A stretch of DNA of 11,376 bases from Cupriavidus sp. (lineage in GTDB: Bacteria; Pseudomonadota; Gammaproteobacteria; Burkholderiales; Burkholderiaceae), in contig JABFVP010000668.1 of assembly GCA_013362725.1 (NCBI GenBank), forward strand, positions 1 through 11,376, in the 5' to 3' direction. How positions within the stretch are numbered: the first letter of the stretch is position 1; every line of letters starts with the position of its first letter. The position numbers and the translations under genes were made by a program. Shown in pieces: positions 1 to 6,500 of the stretch. The notes beneath the pieces are model-generated. The model searched no databases and was not told the DNA's origin. It saw only the letters and a list, made by a program, of their open reading frames with translations.

Positions 1-150
1 GGCGGCGTCGAAGGTGCTGTGCAGGAACACCGCCTCGGCCGCCGGCGTGGCCGCCCGGGCCGCGGCCTGTTCGACGATCTGCGTGCGGCTGGTGGCGCCC
101 TCGCGCAGGCGGGCGTTGAGGGTATCGAGGTCGGGAAGCATCAAGGGCAT
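1..150 (-). CDS. Amidase family protein, N-terminal fragment (cut by window edge)
   Basis: Reading the minus strand from the ATG at 148-150 gives 50 uninterrupted codons running off the left edge. The product begins MPLMLPDLDTLNARLREG and continues with TSRTQIVEQAAARA. A short helix with 'L..G..S....V...L.R' spacing is typical of the extreme N-terminus of amidase-signature hydrolases (GatA/indoleacetamide-hydrolase-like). The catalytic Ser-cisSer-Lys region would lie outside the window, so the substrate cannot be named. A second in-frame ATG at 141 is possible. Neither start has a strong Shine-Dalgarno sequence, and 150 is chosen as the longer option. The gene follows the histidine kinase gene on the same strand with a gap of about 142 nt, so co-transcription is uncertain. 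The family call rests on the N-terminal pattern only. Confidence 0.55.
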   Translation of the reverse strand, partial: MPLMLPDLDTLNARLREGATSRTQIVEQAAARAATPAAEAVFLHSTFDAA

Positions 151-292
151 GGGTTGGCAAGTGGGTGCGGACGCGCGCGCAGCGTGGGCTGGGGGCGGCC
201 TGGGAACCTCAAGGGTAGCAAGAAGCCCTGCACGGTGACAGATAGGGATGGCCTCTATGTGATGGCGCGCAGGCCGCTGGTAGCACCGCAGG

Positions 293-1408
293 CTAGGCCT
301 GGCGCGGCAGGCGTACCTCGAACACGGTGCCGGCCGCATCGGAGCGCGCTTCGATCGAGCCTTGGTGGGCCTTGGCGATTTCGCTCGCGATATACAGGCC
401 GAGCCCGAGCCCGCGGGTGTTCTTCTCGTGCGGATCCTCGCCCCGTCGGAGCGGGTCGAAGATCTGGCTCAGGGTATGCGGATCGATCGGCGGCCCACTG
501 TTCCAGACCGCGACACGGACCTCCGCCTCGGCGCCGGTCACGACCACGCGGACCGGCGCCTTCGCCGCGCCATACGTGACCGCATTGGTGACCAGGTTGG
601 ATAGCAGCTGCTGCAGCCGCAGGCCGTCCCAGACGCCCTGCACGTTGCCATGGACCGCGAGCTCGATGCGGTGGTCCGGGTGGGCGGCGCGCAGCTGGTC
701 CTCGGCATCGCCGAACATCTGTGCCAGATTGACGTCGGTCGGAGCGACGTTGATGCCCAGGCCGAGCTTGGCCCGGTTGAAATCGCACAGGTCGTCCAGC
801 AGCGCGTTCATGCGGGCGCCGCTGCGGATCAGGCGCGCCGCGGCTTCGGAGACCTTCTCGCCGGCATTGAGCGCCGCGAGGTAGCTCGCGGTGGCCTGGA
901 TGGTTTGCAGCGGGCTGCGCATGTCGTGGCCCAGCATGCCGAGCAGCAGATTGCGCGACTGCTCGACTTGCGCATCGAAATAGCCGACCGATTCGGCGAC
1001 GGCCTGGTCGATGGCTTCGTTGAAGCGGATCATGTCATCGCGATCCGGCAGGTCCGGATGGCAGGCGTCGATCCACAGGCGCAGCACGCTCGCGCGCAGG
1101 GCGCGGTACTCGCCGATGATCTGGTTGATGTTAAAGCCATGGCGCGCCCGCAGCAGCGCGTGGGACTGGGCCGCGGTCTCCGGGGCATCGGGCAGTTGCG
1201 GCGCCCGCCCCAGCGATTTTTCGCGCTGGGCGTGGCGCGTTTGCGGGGTCGACAGGTCCTTGGCCACGGCCTGCAGGATCTGCAGCGCGTGGTCGCGCAG
1301 CGCGAGTGAATCCATATGCCTGGCGGCCGGCATCAGGGTGGCGGCAAACGCCTCCCATTCGGTCAGGATCCGGCTCATGTGGCGCAGGATGAAATCGGCA
1401 AGTCGCAT
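293..1408 (-). CDS. Soluble sensor histidine kinase with RsbRD-like N-terminal domain
   Basis: The 371-residue product has no membrane segment or signal peptide, so it should sense a cytoplasmic cue. Residues about 1-145 are helical (MRLADFILRHMSRILTEWEA, then FNINQIIGEYRALRASVLRL) and resemble the RsbRD-type N-terminal sensor domain found on many proteobacterial kinases. The dimerisation/phosphoacceptor helix carries the H-box LGMLGHDMRSPLQ, with His161 as the expected autophosphorylation site. The ATP-binding domain follows: N-box with Asn271 and Asn275 (NLVTNAVTYG), a variant G1 box NSGPPI at 303-308, F-box IFDPL, and G2 box GLGLGLYIA at 333-341. All catalytic boxes look intact, so it should be an active kinase. 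The start at 1408 is supported by GGAG five bases upstream. No response regulator is encoded next to it, so it is an orphan or hybrid-pathway kinase, and its partner cannot be inferred here. Confidence 0.9.
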   Translation of the reverse strand: MRLADFILRHMSRILTEWEAFAATLMPAARHMDSLALRDHALQILQAVAKDLSTPQTRHAQREKSLGRAPQLPDAPETAAQSHALLRARHGFNINQIIGEYRALRASVLRLWIDACHPDLPDRDDMIRFNEAIDQAVAESVGYFDAQVEQSRNLLLGMLGHDMRSPLQTIQATASYLAALNAGEKVSEAAARLIRSGARMNALLDDLCDFNRAKLGLGINVAPTDVNLAQMFGDAEDQLRAAHPDHRIELAVHGNVQGVWDGLRLQQLLSNLVTNAVTYGAAKAPVRVVVTGAEAEVRVAVWNSGPPIDPHTLSQIFDPLRRGEDPHEKNTRGLGLGLYIASEIAKAHQGSIEARSDAAGTVFEVRLPRQA

Positions 1409-1574
1409 GTCTGCTCCGGCAGGATTGGGGCGAACCGTCTATGCACCTGGGGTGGGAGCCATCTTACGCTGATTGCCGGCGTGTCCGACCACTGCAGCTC
1501 CGTGGCGGTCGCGTTACCGCTTACGGCAAGTGCCTCGGCAGTGATTCGCGCCCGGCCTGCAACCCCCGGCAATC
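1409..1574. other. Intergenic stretch upstream of the histidine kinase gene
   Basis: This 166-nt gap between the DUF2188-like gene and the kinase gene has no convincing ORF. The minus strand has a weak -10-like TAAGAT (complement of 1461-1466) with CGGACA (complement of 1482-1487) 15 nt upstream. That spacing is short, so a kinase promoter here is only a guess. No clear terminator is visible after the small gene that ends at 1575. Confidence 0.3.
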
Positions 1575-1793
1575 TCAGCCTTGGCAGTCTTCGGCGCTGC
1601 CTGCCGCTGCGCGCAGGCGCAGGCCACCGTCGTGGCGATGGATGTGCAGTTCGCCGTGCTCGCGGCGGGCCTGCGCCCATCCGGCCGAAATCGCGTCCTC
1701 GAGCGTCGGAAACCGTTGCGGGTGCGGAAAGCTTGCGCAGTCCAGCGCCCAGCCGGAGTCGGCCGGTCTAACGCGAATGATTCGCGCTTGCAT
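1575..1793 (-). CDS. Small DUF2188-like protein
   Basis: The product is 72 residues, beginning MQARIIRVRPADSGWALD and containing a TLEDAISAGWAQARREHGELHIHRHDG stretch (positions 30-56). A short beta strand, a 'GW' turn, a helix rich in Ala and Arg, then 'elhIH..DG.l' is the layout of DUF2188-type small proteins, where the C-terminal strand pair ends in an H-x-x-D-G turn. Family function is unknown, so none is proposed. A longer frame could begin at 1817, but the ATG at 1793 is preferred. It has GGGAG about five bases upstream, and the longer version would start inside the upstream terminator structure. The gene sits just downstream of an intrinsic terminator with an alternative fold, leaving almost no room for a conventional promoter. 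It could depend on readthrough or on a promoter embedded in that structure. Confidence 0.65.
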   Translation of the reverse strand: MQARIIRVRPADSGWALDCASFPHPQRFPTLEDAISAGWAQARREHGELHIHRHDGGLRLRAAAGSAEDCQG

Positions 1794-1809
1794 ATTGGCT
1801 CCCGGGTCT

Positions 1810-1828
1810 GGGCGCAAAAAAAGCGCCC
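1810..1828 (-). promoter_or_regulatory. Alternative hairpin overlapping the terminator (possible attenuator)
   Basis: GGGCGC and GCGCCC (plus-strand 1810-1815 and 1823-1828) flank the A7/U7 tract exactly, forming a 6-bp stem with the U-tract as its loop. It reuses bases 1824-1828 of the terminator stem, so the two folds are mutually exclusive. The structure ends only 17 nt before the ATG of the DUF2188-like gene at 1793, close to its GGGAG ribosome-binding site. This is the geometry of a terminator/antiterminator switch, but the complementarity may be coincidence in GC-rich DNA. Confidence 0.3.
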
Positions 1829-1845
1829 GCTACGTGTAGCGGGCG
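1816..1845 (-). terminator. Rho-independent terminator, minus strand
   Basis: On the minus strand a 9-bp perfect stem (1837-1845 with 1824-1832) and a CGTG-type 4-nt loop are followed, after one unpaired C, by seven U residues (complement of A7 at 1816-1822). This is a textbook intrinsic terminator for transcripts coming from the LexA-controlled pair, which ends at 1965. The plus-strand side has no T-tract, so it is not bidirectional. Confidence 0.85.
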
Positions 1846-1964
1846 GTCGAAGCCGGATGGGTGAACGCGTCCGACCGTTCGATATTGCCGCGCCGTGGTC
1901 GCCGTAGCATATCCCTACTCAAGAGGTAGCGTGGCAGAAATGCATCACGTCTTGATGCGTCGCT

Positions 1965-2246
1965 TCAGGCGGGCTCGGCGCGGTAGGCCGACCAGTAGTA
2001 GTGGCTGTGCCGGTTATGGCGCGCGAGCTTCTTCACGATAAAGAGCCGGACCGTGCCGAGGTGGCCGGCTTCGACCAGCACCTCATGGTGGTTGGGCGCG
2101 TCCGCCGTCGCCCGCGGCAGGGTCTGCAGCGCGGCGGCGACATGGTGACCCTGCACCTGCGCCAGAATGCCGTTCGCTCCTGGCACCGGATACTCGGGCG
2201 TTGCCGTCGGCAGGTGGCAGCTTGCTGCCCGTTTGCTGTTGCCCAT
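1965..2246 (-). CDS. Unrecognised 93-residue His-rich basic protein, second gene of an SOS-box pair
   Basis: I do not recognise a family. The product starts MGNSKRAASCHLPTATPEYP. Its best-ordered part is the C-terminal half: HHEVLVEAGHLGTVRLFIVKK, then ARHNRHSHYYWSAYRAEPA, a predicted beta pair followed by a basic, aromatic, His-rich tail. That composition would suit nucleic-acid binding, but this is inference. There are no membrane segments or signal peptide, and only one Cys (Cys10). The ATG at 2246 is preferred over the long open frame extending to 2570. It has GGAGGT five bases upstream, and the upstream part of the long frame is an out-of-frame shadow of the zinc-ribbon gene. The start lies 2 nt after that gene's TAG, so the two are almost certainly co-transcribed and translationally coupled. 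A terminator lies about 120 nt downstream. Confidence 0.7.
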   Translation of the reverse strand: MGNSKRAASCHLPTATPEYPVPGANGILAQVQGHHVAAALQTLPRATADAPNHHEVLVEAGHLGTVRLFIVKKLARHNRHSHYYWSAYRAEPA

Positions 2247-2248
2247 GC

Positions 2249-2497
2249 CTACCTCCGCCCGGGCACGATGCGCACGCCGTCCCGGCAGACCTCGATCTGG
2301 GGCTGGTGGCCATAGGCGCGCAGCCGCCGCACATCGCTCCTGGCGGAAGCGGGAAGGTCCTGGCGGCAGGCCAGGGCGCCGCGGCTGATGTGATAGGCGC
2401 CGCAGCCGGGGCAGAGGTAGAGATAGCCGCGTGGCGCGGCGCGCGTGCGCTCGGCAGCAGCGCCGCAAAGGGGGCAGTTGGCAGGTTCGGGCGACAT
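2249..2497 (-). CDS. Small zinc-ribbon protein, first gene of an SOS-box pair
   Basis: The 82-residue product has a four-cysteine zinc ribbon: Cys8-x2-Cys11 (CPLCG) and Cys29-x2-Cys32 (CPGCGAYHIS), 17 residues apart. A basic stretch rich in Arg follows (45-60), then a short strand ending CRDGVRIVPGRR. CPxCG knuckles with 'YLYLCPGCGAY.IS' are seen in many small proteins and adaptor domains that bind nucleic acid or protein. No specific family is claimed. Extra Cys44 and Cys71 are unlikely to be part of the ribbon. The start at 2497 has only a weak GAG-type ribosome-binding site. The next gene begins 2 nt after the stop. The start codon lies 16 nt downstream of a near-perfect LexA box that overlaps a -10 element, so expression is probably repressed by LexA and induced by DNA damage. 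Confidence 0.75.
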   Translation of the reverse strand: MSPEPANCPLCGAAAERTRAAPRGYLYLCPGCGAYHISRGALACRQDLPASARSDVRRLRAYGHQPQIEVCRDGVRIVPGRR

Positions 2498-2513
2498 GGG
2501 GGGCTCGGATCGA

Positions 2514-2533
2514 TACTGTATGGATATACAGTA
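2514..2533 (-). promoter_or_regulatory. LexA (SOS) box
   Basis: TACTGTATGGATATACAGTA matches the E. coli-type SOS consensus (TACTG, five TA repeats, CAGTA) at 18 of 20 positions and has the essential CTGT-N8-ACAG core. The dyad extends one base each side (2513 and 2534), giving two 9-bp arms around a 4-nt centre. Beta-proteobacterial LexA is known to use this CTGT-N8-ACAG type of box. It ends 16 nt before the zinc-ribbon start codon on the minus strand. The nearest plus-strand gene starts more than 200 nt away, so control of the minus-strand pair is the simplest reading. Confidence 0.85.
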
Positions 2534-2557
2534 TAGCGTCTCCGACCGGTCTGGGAA
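2530..2557 (-). promoter_or_regulatory. Candidate sigma-70 promoter of the SOS-box pair
   Basis: On the minus strand TATACT (complement of 2530-2535; 5 of 6 to TATAAT) overlaps the upstream end of the LexA box. TTCCCA, with four matches to TTGACA, lies 16 nt upstream (complement of 2552-2557). LexA bound to the box would cover this -10 element, the usual arrangement in SOS promoters. The -35 is weak. Confidence 0.5.
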
Positions 2558-2626
2558 GAGTCCGAAACACAGAGACGCCTATGCGACCCCGGGCGAGCAG
2601 GGGCCGCCCGAAATGCCGTTTTATTC

Positions 2627-2638
2627 GTGATAATTCAC
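2627..2638. promoter_or_regulatory. Short dyad and -10-like element upstream of the winged-helix regulator
   Basis: GTGA-TAAT-TCAC is a perfect 4+4 dyad about 100 nt upstream of the regulator start. It contains GATAAT (2629-2634), a good match to a -10 hexamer on the plus strand, but no good -35 is visible at the right distance. A dyad over a -10 would suit autoregulation by the encoded protein. This is weak evidence. Confidence 0.25.
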
Positions 2639-2740
2639 CGATAAACTGTCAGGCCAAAGGCGGCGCCCGGCGGGGCGATCCGGCGCAATCTGGTCTCCGT
2701 CCACCGCCACTGCCGCCCTCCATCGAAAGGAATCGTCACC

Positions 2741-3340
2741 ATGTCACGCAAGCCAGCCGAAAGCGCGCCCGCCGCCGCCGCCGCCGCGGTCGCCGAGATC
2801 CCTGCAGGCAGGCCAGCCACGGCACTGTCGCGCGCCGCCGGCGCCAATATCGTGTCGTCGTCGCACCTGGTGTCGGTGCGCAGTCCGGAGCTGTCGGAAT
2901 TCGAGTTCGGCCTGAACACTGCCTACAACGCCTACAGCCGCTGGGTGGTGCGCTGCATGGGCGCCGCCGGTGTGCGCGACCTGACCTTCCTCGACGTGCT
3001 GGTGCTGCACCACGTCAACCACCGTGGCCGGCCCAAGCGGCTGGCCGATATCTGCTTCGTGCTCAACGTCGAAGACACGCACCTGGTCACCTATGCGCTG
3101 AAGAAGCTGCAGGGGCTGGGACTGGTCAGCGGCGAGCGGGTGGGCAAGGAGGCAACGTACTCGACCACCGAGGCCGGCGCCGAGGCCTGTTCGCGCTACC
3201 GCGAGATCCGCGAGCAATGCCTGACCAGCAATTTCACCGCGGGCAGCGAAGAGAATGCCGAGATCGGTGAACTGGCCCGGCTGATGCGGGTATTGACCGG
3301 CCTGTACGAGCAGGCGGCGCGGTCGGCAACGTCACTCTGA
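2741..3340 (+). CDS. Winged-helix transcriptional regulator (COG5631-like, MarR-type fold)
   Basis: The 199-residue product is predicted to be a cytoplasmic DNA-binding regulator. Residues 1-35 are an Ala/Pro-rich, probably disordered leader. Residues about 53-75 (EFEFGLNTAYNAYSRWVVRC) form a dimerisation-type helix. Residues 80-145 carry the winged helix: LTFLDVLVLHHVNHRGRPKR, then LADICFVLNVEDTHLVTYAL as the recognition region, and the wing GERVGKEATYSTT. The C-terminal helices run from EAGAEACSRYREIREQCL to the end. The 'LDVLVLHHVNHRGR.KRLADICFVLNVEDTH' segment is characteristic of a conserved proteobacterial group usually annotated as predicted MarR-like regulator. Its ligand and targets are not known to me. 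ATG 2741 has an AAGGA about nine bases upstream. The gene sits alone between the divergent SOS-box pair and purL, on the same strand as purL. Confidence 0.85.
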   Translation: MSRKPAESAPAAAAAAVAEIPAGRPATALSRAAGANIVSSSHLVSVRSPELSEFEFGLNTAYNAYSRWVVRCMGAAGVRDLTFLDVLVLHHVNHRGRPKRLADICFVLNVEDTHLVTYALKKLQGLGLVSGERVGKEATYSTTEAGAEACSRYREIREQCLTSNFTAGSEENAEIGELARLMRVLTGLYEQAARSATSL

Positions 3341-3426
3341 GCCGTTCTTCGCCGTGAAGTGATGCATAGGCATTATCACGCCGCAGCGTGACACAGCCCC
3401 GTGCGGATGTCGCAGTGCAAAAAGCC

Positions 3427-3469
3427 GGTGCCGGCAAGGTACAATAGCGGTTTCCCGCCAGCCGGCACC
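3427..3469 (+). promoter_or_regulatory. Candidate purL promoter bracketed by a 9-bp inverted repeat
   Basis: TACAAT at 3440-3445 is a strong -10 match, followed by AGCGG as in many Burkholderiales promoters. The -35 is poor (GTGCAAAA region around 3416-3423). GGTGCCGGC (3427-3435) and its exact reverse complement GCCGGCACC (3461-3469) flank the -10 and the expected transcription start. They could be an operator or a leader structure, or chance in GC-rich sequence. The leader to the purL ATG would be about 100 nt. Confidence 0.45.
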
Positions 3470-3497
3470 CCATGCAGCGGTGCCGAGCAAGCAGCAG

Positions 3498-3519
3498 CCC
3501 CTACCAGGCCCCTACCAGG
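3498..3519 (+). repeat. Tandem 11-bp duplication in the purL leader
   Basis: CCCCTACCAGG occurs twice back to back (3498-3508 and 3509-3519). Because 11 is not a multiple of three, the duplication would shift any reading frame crossing it. This argues against the in-frame GTG at 3480 being the true purL start. It looks like a replication-slippage product in non-coding leader DNA. Confidence 0.8.
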
Positions 3520-3551
3520 CTTTACCTCTACGCCTCCCGACCGCTACGATC

Positions 3552-6500
3552 ATGGCGCATTTCTCGTGCTTCCCCGGCGCTTTGGCGCTCTCCGCCTTCC
3601 GTCAGCAACGCCTGCTCTCCGCTCTCCGGCAAATCGACGCCGATATCGAGTCGGTGCACGGCCAGTTCCTGCATTTCGTCGATGCGCAGACGCCGCTGTC
3701 GGCCGACGACCAGTCGCGCGTGGCGGCGCTGCTGACCTATGGCGCACCGTTCGCCGAGCAGCCCGAGGGCGACCGCTTCGTGGTGATCCCGCGCTTCGGC
3801 ACGATCTCGCCGTGGGCCAGCAAGGCCACCGATATCGCCCACAACTGCGGCCTGACCCATATCCACCGCATCGAGCGCGGCATCGAGATCACCGTGGTCT
3901 GCAAGAAGGGCCTGCTGCGCGGGCGCAAGTCGCTCGATGCGGACACCCGCGCCGCCGTCGCCGCGCACCTGTTCGACCGCATGACCGAGACCGTGGTCGC
4001 GTCGCGTGACGATGCCGCCGGCCTGTTCCAGGAACTGCCGGCCAAGCCGCTGCGCTTCATCGACATCTCCGCCGGGCGCAGCGCGCTGGCCGCGGCCAAC
4101 GTCGAGATGGGCCTGGCGCTGTCCGAGGACGAGATCGACTACCTGGTCGACGCGTACGCCAAGCTGGAGCGCAACCCGACCGACGTCGAACTGATGATGT
4201 TCGCGCAGGCCAACAGCGAACACTGCCGCCACAAGATCTTCAACGCCACCTGGACCATCGACGGCGTGCAGCAGGACAAGTCGCTGTTCGCGATGATCCG
4301 CAACACGCACCAGCTCAATCCGCAGGGCTCGATCGTGGCCTATTCGGACAACTCGGCGGTGATGGAAGGCGACGTGGCCGAGCGCTGGTTCCCGCGCGGC
4401 GCCGACCACAAGTACGGCCGCCACGAGGCGCTGACGCACACGCTGATGAAGGTCGAGACGCACAACCACCCGACCGCGATCTCGCCGTTCCCGGGCGCCT
4501 CCACCGGCGCCGGCGGCGAAATCCGCGACGAGGGCGCGACCGGCCGCGGCGCCAAGCCCAAGGCCGGCCTGACCGGCTTCACGGTGTCCAACCTGATGCT
4601 GCCCGACGCCGTCGAGTCGTGGGAAAACGACCGCGACGCGGCCCAGCCGGTGGCGCACCGCAATCCCGACGACAAGCCCGGCGTGACCGGCAAGCCCGAC
4701 CGCATCGCCTCGCCGCTGCAGATCATGATCGAAGGCCCGCTCGGCGGCGCCGCGTTCAACAATGAATTCGGCCGCGCCAACCTGGGCGGCTACTTCCGCG
4801 TCTACGAGCAGAACGTCGGCGGCACCGTGCGCGGCTACCACAAGCCGATCATGATCGCGGGCGGCATCGGCAATATCGACGCCTCGCACACGCACAAGAA
4901 CCCGCTGCCGGCCGGCACGCTGCTGATCCAGCTGGGCGGCCCGGGCATGCGCATCGGCATGGGCGGCGGCGCCGCCAGCTCGATGGCGACCGGCACCAAC
5001 ACCGCCGACCTGGACTTCGACTCGGTCCAGCGCGGCAACCCGGAAATGGAGCGCCGCGCGCAGGAAGTGATCAACGCCTGCTGGCAGCTCGGCGACGCCA
5101 ACCCGATCCTGTCGATCCACGATGTCGGCGCGGGCGGCATCTCCAACGCCTTCCCTGAACTGGTCGACGGCGCCGACCGCGGCGCGCGCTTCGACCTGCG
5201 CCAGGTGCACCTGGAAGAGTCCGGCCTGTCGCCGGCGGAAATCTGGTGCAACGAGTCGCAGGAGCGCTATGTGCTGGCGATCGCGCCGGACAGCTTCCCG
5301 CAGTTCCAGGCCATGTGCGAGCGCGAGCGTTCGCCCTTCGCCGTGGTTGGCATCGCCACCGAAGAGAAACAGCTGCAGCTGGTCGACGCCAGCGTCGACG
5401 CCGCGCTCAAGGAACACTACGCGGTCAACATGCCGATGGACGTGCTGCTGGGCAAGCCGCCGCGCATGCACCGCGACGTCAAGCGCGTCGAGCAGCCGTT
5501 GCCGGCCGTCGACGTGACCGGCATCAGCCTGGAGCAGGCGGTGCGCGACGTGTTGCGCCACCCGACCGTCGCCAGCAAGTCGTTCCTGATCAGCATCGGC
5601 GACCGCACCGTGGGCGGCATGAACGCGCGCGACCAGATGGTCGGCCCGTGGCAGGTGCCGGTGGCCGACGTGGCCGTGACCACGCTCGACTACAAGGGCA
5701 ATGCCGGCGAGGCGATGACCATGGGCGAGCGCACCCCGCTGGCCGTGATCGACGCACCGGCGTCGGGCCGCATGGCGATCGGCGAGGCGCTGACCAACCT
5801 GGCCGCGGCGCCGGTCAAGGACCTGGGCAAGGTCAAGCTGTCGGCCAACTGGATGGCCGCCTGCGGCGTCGAAGGTGAAGACGCGAAGCTGTACGACACC
5901 GTGCATGCCGTCGGCATGGATCTGTGCCCGGCGCTGGGCATCAGCATCCCGGTGGGCAAGGATTCGCTGTCGATGCGCACCAAGTGGCAGGACCAGGGCG
6001 TCGACAAGGAAGTGGTCGCGCCGGTGTCGCTGATCATCTCGGCCTTTGCCGCGGTCGACGACGTCAACCGCACGCTGACACCGCAGCTGCGCACCGACGC
6101 CGGCGACAGCGTGCTGATCGCCATCGACCTGGGCCGCGGCAAGAACCGCATGGCCGGCAGCATCCTGGCGCAGGTGACGCAGCAGGTGGGCGACAGCGCC
6201 CCCGACGTCGACAACGCCGAAGACCTGAAGAACTTCTTCAACGTGATCCAGCGCCTGAACCGCGAGGGCAAGCTGCTGGCCTACCATGACCGTTCCGACG
6301 GCGGCTTTATCGCCACGCTGGCCGAGATGGCCTTTGCCGGCCACTGCGGCATCTCGCTCAACGTCGACATGCTGGCGCTCGATCCGCAGCAGGAGCAGGA
6401 CTACGGCGACGCCAAGAACTGGGCCCAGCAGATCGCCGAGCGCCGCAACGACCAGACCCTGCGCGCGCTGTTCTCGGAAGAGCTGGGCGCGGTGGTGCAG

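Noticed and set aside
650..1309. Plus-strand 219-codon ORF over the histidine kinase
   Set aside because: It is antisense to conserved kinase boxes and shows no recognisable domain.
1942..1958. GCATCA-CGTCT-TGATGC hairpin just past the end of the SOS-box pair
   Set aside because: It is only 6 bp with a weak downstream T run on the minus strand. The strong terminator at 1816-1845 explains transcript ending better.
1965..2570. Single 201-residue minus-strand protein spanning both small genes
   Set aside because: Its first 108 residues are an out-of-frame reading of the zinc-ribbon gene. The internal ATG at 2246 has a strong GGAGGT site, and the zinc-ribbon frame has clear CPxCG motifs.
2431..3270. 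Plus-strand 279-codon ORF overlapping the winged-helix gene
   Set aside because: It is in a different frame from the recognisable regulator, is Arg-rich and low complexity, and runs through the LexA box.
3359..3391. Overlapping stem-loops after the winged-helix gene (GTGA..TCAC and TCACGC-CGCA-GCGTGA)
   Set aside because: The stems are short (6-7 bp, one bulged) with no T-tract. They are not convincing as a terminator or operator.
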